Source of the DNA: Caulobacteraceae bacterium UBA5005
Lineage (GTDB): Bacteria > Pseudomonadota > Alphaproteobacteria > Caulobacterales > Caulobacteraceae
Assembly: GCA_002398405.1 (NCBI GenBank)
Contig: DGYN01000006.1
Span: 1 to 37,214 of the forward strand
Direction of reading: 5' to 3'
DNA length: 37,214 nucleotides
Positions within the stretch are counted from its first letter, which is position 1. Every line of letters starts with the position of its first letter. The notes beneath the pieces are model-generated. The model made no database searches. It was not told the origin of the DNA and saw nothing but the letters and a program-made list of their open reading frames with translations. This document shows positions 31,805 to 37,214 of this stretch, piece by piece. The position numbers and the translations under genes were made by a program.

Positions 31805-33022
31805 ATGAGCAAACGGGTCTTGATCCTGGGCGCCGGCCACGCCGGGGGAACAGCGGCGGCGCTGCTTCGCCAGTACGGCTTTGCGGGCGAGATCGTCCTT
31901 GCCGGCGACGAACCCCTGATCCCGTACCAGCGCCCGCCGCTATCCAAGGCGTGGCTGAAGGGGGAAGCGGACGCCGAGAGCCTGGAGCTCAAGCCGGCGG
32001 AATTCTATCCAGAGCACGACATCGATCTGCGGCTTTCCATGGTCGCCGTCCGAATCAATCGCCAGGCCAAGACCGTCAGCTTCGTCGATGGCGAGACCTT
32101 GACCTACGACATCCTGATCATCGCCACCGGCGCCCGCGCCCGCTGGCTGGACATCCCCGGGGCCGATCTCCAGGGCTTGGTGTCCCTGCGGTCCGCGGGC
32201 GACGCGGAAAAGCTCAAGGGGGCGCTCACCCCGGGATCGAAACTGGCGGTGGTCGGTGGGGGCTATGTGGGGCTGGAGGTCGCGGCGTCGGCCAAGGCGT
32301 TGGGGTGCGAGGTGACCGTCATTGAACGGGAAGCCAGGCTGTTGGCCCGGGTGGCGTCCGCGCCCTTGTCGGAGTTCTATGCGGCTCAACACCGCAGTCA
32401 TGGGGTTGAGATCCTGACCGGCGCTTCCGTGGCGGGATTTGAAGGTGACGGGAGGGTTTCCGCCGTCATGCTCGCTGACGGCCGCAAGATCGCCTGCGAT
32501 ACCGCGGTGATCGGCGTTGGCGGCATGGCCAATGTCGAGCTTGCGAAGGACGCGGGCTTGGCCTGCGCCGACGGGATCATCGTCGATCTGACCGGGAAGA
32601 CGGCGGATCCCGCGATCTACGCCATCGGCGACGTCAGCCATCGGCCGTTGCCGCTCTATGTGCGCGACATGCGGCTTGAGAGCGTGCCCAATGCCCTGGA
32701 ACAGGCCAAGCAGGCGGCCAGCGACATCGCGGGACGGGCGCCGCCCGCGCCGGAGGTCCCCTGGTTCTGGTCAGACCAGTTCGATCTGAAGCTGCAGATC
32801 GCCGGCGTTGCCTTCGACGCCGACACGCTGGTGGTGCGGCCGGGCGGCCCGAATGCCATCGCCGTCTTCCATTTGAAGGGCGGCCGAATCCAAGCGGTGG
32901 AGGCGGTCAATTCGCCCGCCGAATTCATGGGCGGCCGGGTTCTGATCGGCAGTCAGAAGGTCGTGGACTCCGCCCTGCTGGCTGATGCGTCGGTCGCCAT
33001 GAAGGCCATCGTCACCGGCTGA
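31805..33022 (+). CDS. FAD/NAD-dependent ferredoxin (rubredoxin) reductase
   Basis: A 405-residue flavoprotein of the ferredoxin reductase type that serves oxygenase and P450 electron chains. FAD-binding GAGHAGG is at 9-15, followed by YQRPPLSKAWL, typical of this subgroup. A second Rossmann motif, VVGGGYVGLEVAASA, binds NAD(P)H. The GVGGMANVELAKDAGL segment and the FAD ribityl motif YAIGDVSH are present. The C-terminal domain has FWSDQFDLKLQIAG, the signature of ThcD/CamA-like reductases. A ferredoxin or oxygenase partner is not adjacent; the phytanoyl-dioxygenase-like gene nearby would not need one. Confidence 0.92.
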   Translation: MSKRVLILGAGHAGGTAAALLRQYGFAGEIVLAGDEPLIPYQRPPLSKAWLKGEADAESLELKPAEFYPEHDIDLRLSMVAVRINRQAKTVSFVDGETLTYDILIIATGARARWLDIPGADLQGLVSLRSAGDAEKLKGALTPGSKLAVVGGGYVGLEVAASAKALGCEVTVIEREARLLARVASAPLSEFYAAQHRSHGVEILTGASVAGFEGDGRVSAVMLADGRKIACDTAVIGVGGMANVELAKDAGLACADGIIVDLTGKTADPAIYAIGDVSHRPLPLYVRDMRLESVPNALEQAKQAASDIAGRAPPAPEVPWFWSDQFDLKLQIAGVAFDADTLVVRPGGPNAIAVFHLKGGRIQAVEAVNSPAEFMGGRVLIGSQKVVDSALLADASVAMKAIVTG

Positions 33023-33224
33023 GGGGATAAACTCTCGCGGCGGGCGAAATGTGCGACGCTGGGTCGCAAGTGTTAACCACGGATATTATTAGGGTTTTTT
33101 CGCGAGCGCCCCATACTTGCGGTTGTAGGCTATCCATTGCCCGGATGGCGGGTGAAGCTGCATTGTGCAACCCCTGCGGCAGAACCCCGGGAAGCGCCCT
33201 CTCCAGTGGCGCTTCCCGCTGCCC
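33023..33224. other. intergenic region between convergent genes with hairpin and shared motif
   Basis: This 202-bp gap holds a perfect 10-bp hairpin gggaagcgcc/ggcgcttccc (33189-33198 and 33208-33217) just past the stop of the fused mannose enzyme gene, which is likely a terminator with a weak T-run on the minus strand. It also holds an AT-rich stretch ending tttttt near 33095-33100, and a 14-bp motif atacttgcggttgt (33113-33126) that recurs at 27751. No gene is evident. Confidence 0.5.
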
Positions 33225-35336
33225 CTATTTGCGGCAGAGCAGGCGCCAGGCCGAGACCAGGTGATAGAGGGTGCTGGCGGGCGAGGAGGCTGGATCAAAG
33301 GCCCCGGTCTCATCCATACGGTCGCGCCAGGCGCCGGGGACCGGGTGATCCAGATAGAACGACACGGCCCGGGCGGCGCGCAGAATCTCAGCCTCGTCGC
33401 CGAAGGTGATGGCGGCCTTCAGATATTCGGCCTGGACCCAGAGGCGGGCGGCGCCATCGCGCACCGAGAGGTCGTCCCACAGACCGTTGACGGCGACCCC
33501 ACGGCGCGCGTCGACCCCGGCAAGACCCGCGGCGTAGAGACGGCGGGCCTGGCGCTGGGCCTCGGCGTTGCCGCGGGCGCGGCCCCAGTGATCGAGGAGC
33601 ACGGCCCATTCGAACTGATGCCCGGGCTCGACCATACGGCCGGGATCACCGGCGGCGGGGGCCCAGGCCTGGTCGAAGTACTCCCGCAGAAAGCCGCCTT
33701 CAGCGTCGACGAAGCGCGTCAGGCACAGGGTGGCGACCTCGTCGGCGGCGCCGGCCCAGCGCGGATCGCTCCCTAAGGTATCCCAGGCGAGCAGGGCCTC
33801 GAACAAATGCATATGCGGGTTGGCGTAGAAGGGCTTGTCGCCCGCCTCGCGCCAGCCGCCGTCGGCATGGCGCAGGACGTCGAGGCGCGAAAAATGGGCC
33901 AGGGCGTCGGCTTCTCGGCCAAGGCTTGCATAGGCCAGTAGCGCAAAGGCCTGGTCATAGAGTTTGGCGGTGTCGTCGAGGATCGTCCCATCGGGCGCCG
34001 TGAGAGCGGGGATCAGGCCATCGGGGCGGCGAAAGGCCTCCATGAAGGCGATGGCGTGTTCCGCGGCCGCGCCGCCCGGCCCGCGCCAGCCCGCGGCCTC
34101 AGCGGAGGCGAAGGCGTAGGCCTGGCGCGGCTGCACCCTGCCGCGGCGGGGGAGGTTGCCGCCGAGAAGGTCGAACTCCTCGCGGAAGCCGCCGTTTTCG
34201 TGGTCGGCGCCGAGCGACCACCAGAGGGGAAGGGCGCTCAAGGTGATCCAGCGGTCGAACCAGGCGCGGGCCTGGACCAGAGTCTTGAACGGCGGGGCCT
34301 TGGTGGGCGGTGCGGCCTTCATCGCTTCGCCCACGGCCTTGACGGTCTGCGCTTTGGCAAGGTCGGCCACCAGGACCGCGCCGTCCTGGATGACGACGGC
34401 GAGGTTGTTCACCCCCACCAGGGCGACGGTTTCACCGCCCGGCGCATGGACGAGGTTGCCGGCCGCCTCGACGAAAGGTCCGGCGCCGCTGTTGCCCTGC
34501 GCATCATGCGGGCTTGCCGCCAGCACCGAGTCCCAGGCGCCGATGTCCGCCCAGTCAAAGGTCACCGGCGCGACCGAGGCTTTGGCGGTCTTTTCCATGA
34601 CCGCGAAGTCGATGGAGATCTTTGGCGCATCGAGGAAGGCCGAGCCCAGGGTGAGGACGGCGCCGTCACTTTGACCGTTGGTCACCGCCGCTCGGGCGGC
34701 GTCGGCCACTGCGGGTGCGAAGGTGTCGAGTTCGCCAAGCAGGGTCCTCGCCTGGGTGACGAAAGTCCCGCTGTTCCAGAGGTAGCCCTTGGCGACATAG
34801 GCGGCGGCTCGGGCGGCGTCCGGCTTTTCCACGAAGGCGGCGACCGATCCCACCTTAGCGGCAGGATCGGCGGGCTCGATGTAGCCGAGCGCGGTGTCGG
34901 GCCTCGTCGGCTTGACGCCCAGGGTGACGATGCGGCCCTTGGCGGCTTCCCCCGCGGCGAGTTCGCAGGCGGCGCGGAAAGCCGCGTGGTCGGGGATGTG
35001 GTGGTCGGCGGAGAGGACGACGGCGATTCCGTCCGGGTCGCGGGCTTCGATAAAAGCGGCCGCGGCGGCCATGGCGGCGGCGGAGTCCCGCGCCTGCGGC
35101 TCAAGGATCAGGGTCGCCTCTTGCCCAAGATGGGCGAGCTGGGCGTCGAGATGGGCCCGGTGTCCGGCGCCCGCAACGATGATCAGGGGGCCAAGCGGCG
35201 CCGCGCGCAGGACGGTTTCCTGGAAGCTGGAGCGTTCACCGACAAGGGGAATGAACTGCTTTGGCCGGTCAGGGCGCGACGCCGGCCAAAGCCGCGTGCC
35301 CGAGCCGCCGCACATGATCACCGGATAAAGACCCAC
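33225..35336 (-). CDS. mannose-1-phosphate guanylyltransferase fused to AGE-type sugar isomerase
   Basis: A 703-residue fusion. Residues about 1-345 form a GT-A-like nucleotidyltransferase: the signature VIMCGGSGTRLWPASRPDRP, KQF, LSADHHI, a VEKPD motif, and WNSGTFV. These mark mannose-1-phosphate guanylyltransferase (ManC). Residues about 350-703 form an alpha/alpha-barrel of the N-acylglucosamine 2-epimerase (AGE) superfamily, with ENGGFREEFDL, RRGRVQPRQAYAFA, PHMHLFEALLAW and EPGHQFEWAVLL motifs carrying the catalytic His residues. This domain probably isomerises fructose-6-P and mannose-6-P, so one polypeptide would cover two steps to GDP-mannose. The usual cupin-type isomerase domain is not seen. 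Confidence 0.9.
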   Translation of the reverse strand: MGLYPVIMCGGSGTRLWPASRPDRPKQFIPLVGERSSFQETVLRAAPLGPLIIVAGAGHRAHLDAQLAHLGQEATLILEPQARDSAAAMAAAAAFIEARDPDGIAVVLSADHHIPDHAAFRAACELAAGEAAKGRIVTLGVKPTRPDTALGYIEPADPAAKVGSVAAFVEKPDAARAAAYVAKGYLWNSGTFVTQARTLLGELDTFAPAVADAARAAVTNGQSDGAVLTLGSAFLDAPKISIDFAVMEKTAKASVAPVTFDWADIGAWDSVLAASPHDAQGNSGAGPFVEAAGNLVHAPGGETVALVGVNNLAVVIQDGAVLVADLAKAQTVKAVGEAMKAAPPTKAPPFKTLVQARAWFDRWITLSALPLWWSLGADHENGGFREEFDLLGGNLPRRGRVQPRQAYAFASAEAAGWRGPGGAAAEHAIAFMEAFRRPDGLIPALTAPDGTILDDTAKLYDQAFALLAYASLGREADALAHFSRLDVLRHADGGWREAGDKPFYANPHMHLFEALLAWDTLGSDPRWAGAADEVATLCLTRFVDAEGGFLREYFDQAWAPAAGDPGRMVEPGHQFEWAVLLDHWGRARGNAEAQRQARRLYAAGLAGVDARRGVAVNGLWDDLSVRDGAARLWVQAEYLKAAITFGDEAEILRAARAVSFYLDHPVPGAWRDRMDETGAFDPASSPASTLYHLVSAWRLLCRK

Positions 35337-35368
35337 CCGAACTGTCTCCGCCTAACGCGGCGCCACGA

Positions 35369-36250
35369 TTAGGGGTTCAGGATCGATTGGGCCAGAGCTT
35401 CGAACTCAGGGCGCACCTTGTACATGTGGCGGTACTGCATGATCTGCTTGGCCACCAGCCAGAGGCGCGAGGGGAAGTCGAGGTTTCCAAAGGCCGGAAG
35501 CAGGGGCTGGTTGAACGGCGGGATCGTGCTGCGCTGGAATTCAAGCGCCATGCTGATCCTGGGCCCATCGGCGAACTGGCTGGACGCGCTGCCCCAATGC
35601 AGGACCGCCTGGTCCCAGCAGAAGAAGTCGCCGGGCTGGCCGGGGAGGGCGCGGATATTGGGATAGTCGATCTTCCAGTCGCTGTCCTGGGGCGTGCCAT
35701 AAACCGGGTCCCGGCTCTTGGGCAGGATGTACATGCAGCTCGAAAGCGGGGTCGCCTCGGAAAGCGGCATCCAGATGGTGAGTGATAGGGGCGTGCCGTC
35801 GGGGGCAAGCGCCATGTGGCCCTTGTCGCGGTGGGGCCGCCAGCCGGACTCGGCCGCCTTGGGATCGACATGCCAGACCCAGAAGTCGGGCATCACCACA
35901 TAGTCTTCGCCGAGGAACGGGGTCAGGGCGTGGTGCAGGGCGAAAAAGCACTCCCACGCCTCATCAAACAGGAAGAGGAAGGTCGGCGGGATATCCAGGC
36001 GTTTGCAGGTCTTGACCGCGTCGGCCAGCACGGGCGCGAGGCGCACAAGGGTGTCGTCGCGGTCATGGAAATAGCCGTCGACGCGCATGCGCTCGATGTT
36101 GAGCGGCATGGTGTTGCGCGGCTTCTTGGCCAGCGTTTTTGCGCGGAATTCAGGGGTGAGGGTTTCGGTGATAGTCAGTTTGGGGAAATGCTTCCGCCAG
36201 AAGGCTTCCTGGCCGATTTCCGTCAGAACCGTAGTGACGCCGTCCGCCAT
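35369..36250 (-). CDS. phytanoyl-CoA dioxygenase family protein
   Basis: A 293-residue Fe(II)/2-oxoglutarate oxygenase of the PhyH family. The metal triad is His140-x-Asp142 (PHRDKGH) and His218 (WDQAVLHWG). Arg231 (GPRISMALEF) would bind 2-oxoglutarate. Aromatic-rich core strands (DFWVWHVDP, TIWMPLSEA) fit the double-stranded beta-helix. The substrate is unknown; such proteins in bacteria often hydroxylate lipids or secondary metabolites. It lies 32 bp upstream of the fused mannose enzyme gene on the same strand, so cotranscription is possible, though no functional link is evident. Confidence 0.87.
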   Translation of the reverse strand: MADGVTTVLTEIGQEAFWRKHFPKLTITETLTPEFRAKTLAKKPRNTMPLNIERMRVDGYFHDRDDTLVRLAPVLADAVKTCKRLDIPPTFLFLFDEAWECFFALHHALTPFLGEDYVVMPDFWVWHVDPKAAESGWRPHRDKGHMALAPDGTPLSLTIWMPLSEATPLSSCMYILPKSRDPVYGTPQDSDWKIDYPNIRALPGQPGDFFCWDQAVLHWGSASSQFADGPRISMALEFQRSTIPPFNQPLLPAFGNLDFPSRLWLVAKQIMQYRHMYKVRPEFEALAQSILNP

Positions 36251-36296
36251 GACTATCCTCCAATCATCGCCGGATTACCCGATCAGGCGCGGCGAT

Positions 36297-36335
36297 TAAA
36301 GAGGCCCGCCCCAGGACGCAATGTCCCGGGGCGCG
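36297..36335 (-). terminator. probable terminator of the small exported protein gene
   Basis: On the minus strand, cgccccgggac and gtcctggggcg arms (one mismatch) around attgc are followed by a short ctcttta. It sits about 20 bp past the stop at 36353 and upstream of the dioxygenase gene. The T-run is weak. Confidence 0.5.
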
Positions 36336-36352
36336 GCTAATTCAACTGTGGC

Positions 36353-36682
36353 CTAGAGCTTGGCCAGGTCGGCGTCGATCTTGGCCAGGGCGTCGGGCGA
36401 GAGGCCCGCGTCGACGGCCTGCGGGATCTCGGCCAGGCTTTTCAGGGTGGTTTCCGGCGGCAGGACGCCGTCGGCCTGGCCGCTGAACAGGAATTCGGCG
36501 ATCTGCGGGATGTGCTTGGCCAGCACTTCCTTGGCCTTGGCGTCGGCGGCCAGCGCCTTGAGCGTCGAGTTGATCGAGAGCTTGGCGGCGGCGGGCGCGG
36601 CGGCGGGGGTTTGCGGGGCGGCGAAGGCCGCGGGGGCGGCGATCAGCGCGAGGGCGATGGCGCCGGCGAAAACGGTCTTCAT
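36353..36682 (-). CDS. small exported protein of unknown function
   Basis: A 109-residue exported protein. A signal peptide covers 1-22 (MKTVFAGAIALALIAAPAAFAA), followed by a short Ala/Pro linker. A helical domain of about 70 residues starts STLKALAADAKAKEVLAKHIPQI and continues through TTLKSLAEIPQ to DALAKIDADLAKL. The two helical blocks resemble each other slightly, which may reflect an internal repeat. I recognise no named family with confidence. The start at 36682 is preferred over the longer frame to 36781 because it gives a clean signal peptide; an aaagga SD lies 11 bases upstream. Confidence 0.75.
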   Translation of the reverse strand: MKTVFAGAIALALIAAPAAFAAPQTPAAAPAAAKLSINSTLKALAADAKAKEVLAKHIPQIAEFLFSGQADGVLPPETTLKSLAEIPQAVDAGLSPDALAKIDADLAKL

Positions 36683-36824
36683 GTGCGTCGAGTCCTTTGG
36701 CTTTGTGTCCCGGACGGGAGATATCCGGGTGAATGTGTCGAGAGATAGGCCCGCCGCGGATTGCGCGACGTTCCGCCGCACCTAAGCTTGTTCGGCGCGA
36801 GCGTTCAAGGGGGACTGAACGACG

Positions 36825-36986
36825 CTTTTCCCTCACCTCGCGCGAGGAAGGGGAGGGTGGCGAGGCGAAGCCGAGACGGGTGGGGGAGGCGCCTGTCTGA
36901 GTTTCGCGGATGCATGGGGCTCGCCCACCCGCTTTCGCTGCGCTCAAGCACCCTCCCCGCGCTTGCAGCGCGCGGTGAGGGAAAAG
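36825..36986. repeat. large nested inverted repeat (palindromic intergenic element)
   Basis: Outer arms cttttccctcacc (36825-36837) and ggtgagggaaaag (36974-36986) are perfect inverted copies. Inside them, ggggagggtg and cgggtggg of the left half match caccctcccc and cccacccg of the right half, with equal 17-base spacing in both halves. The whole unit of about 160 bp can fold as one long hairpin. It lies in the divergent gap between the small exported protein gene and gatB. No transposase is present, so it looks like a MITE- or REP-type element. Confidence 0.7.
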
Positions 36987-37022
36987 TTGTGTGAGCAACG
37001 GCCGCTGATATAGCCTTGCCCC

Positions 37023-37214
37023 ATGACCATCGCTGAAAAATCCAAGCTGATCGAGGGACGCACCGGGCCCTGGGAAATTGTTCTGGGGCTGGAGATCCAT
37101 GCCCAGGTTTCGTCGAAGGCGAAGCTGTTTTCGGGCGCTCCCGTCGGGGTTGGCGCGGGGCCCAATGAGAATGTGAGCCTGGTCGATGCGGCCATGCCGG
37201 GCATGCTGCCGGTG
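37023..37214 (+). CDS. gatB: Asp/Glu-tRNA amidotransferase subunit B, 5' part
   Basis: The first 64 codons of GatB, cut by the right edge of the window. GatB is the kinase/transamidase subunit of the GatCAB complex, which converts Glu-tRNA-Gln and Asp-tRNA-Asn to their amide forms. The family signature GLEIHAQVSSKAKLFSGA lies at about 22-39, followed by PNENVSLVDAAMPGMLPV, also typical. The N-terminal TIAEKSKLIEGRTGPWEIV extension is common in alphaproteobacteria. The ATG at 37023 is the first in frame; the SD is not obvious. Confidence 0.93.
   Translation, partial: MTIAEKSKLIEGRTGPWEIVLGLEIHAQVSSKAKLFSGAPVGVGAGPNENVSLVDAAMPGMLPV

Overview
The window looks like a chromosomal segment of a high-GC alphaproteobacterium. 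Caulobacterales (Caulobacter/Phenylobacterium-like) fits best. The reasons are an rRNA operon ending 23S-5S-tRNA-fMet, cysE followed by a DUF3126 gene, a TorF-type porin, many periplasmic and quinoprotein genes, and dense GC-rich coding with long antisense shadow frames. The assignment is an inference from gene content; no taxonomic search was possible. No transposase, integrase, phage gene, CRISPR array or toxin-antitoxin pair was seen.

Layout. 1-1020: end of an rRNA operon (23S 3' end, 5S, initiator tRNA, terminator), then two tandem decayed copies of the tRNA-fMet 3' part, each carrying a hairpin-forming insert. 1055-4117 (minus): a peptidoglycan pair (L,D-transpeptidase and M15/DUF882 endopeptidase) and an epoxide-hydrolase-like enzyme. 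4306-7370: a PRC-barrel protein, then a complete EF-P beta-lysylation module (efp on minus, epmA-epmB on plus). 7374-12409 (minus): a cytochrome c/PQQ quinoprotein, a TorF-like porin, and a PEBP protein in an operon with a PQQ sugar dehydrogenase. 12507-16255: an SDR, queF, a nitroreductase, a NUDIX hydrolase, cysE and a DUF3126 gene. 16295-17895 (minus): a K+-channel-like protein with a zinc ribbon, and a PhoH ATPase preceded by a structured 300-bp leader. 18207-20549 (plus): gamma-carbonic anhydrase, lipoprotein esterase, panD and a small lipoprotein. 20722-27000: SIMPL protein, VIT transporter, SDR, a modular secreted protein, cytochrome b561 and a MgtC/DUF4010 membrane protein. 27034-28842: tRNA(CAU), probably Ile2, a DUF4168 protein and a GT2 glycosyltransferase. 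28839-33022: DEAD-box helicase, zinc alcohol dehydrogenase and ferredoxin-reductase-type flavoprotein. 33225-36682 (minus): a mannose-1-phosphate guanylyltransferase fused to an AGE-type isomerase, a phytanoyl-CoA-dioxygenase-like enzyme and a small exported protein. 37023 to the end: the 5' part of gatB.

Most genes are housekeeping or metabolic and form short operons rather than one large system. The clearest functional units are the EF-P modification module, the Ldt/endopeptidase pair, the PQQ sugar dehydrogenase/PEBP pair and the bifunctional GDP-mannose enzyme. The most unusual non-coding features are the tandem tRNA-fMet remnants with conserved inserts, the structured region upstream of phoH, and two large inverted-repeat elements at about 20570-20702 and 36825-36986.
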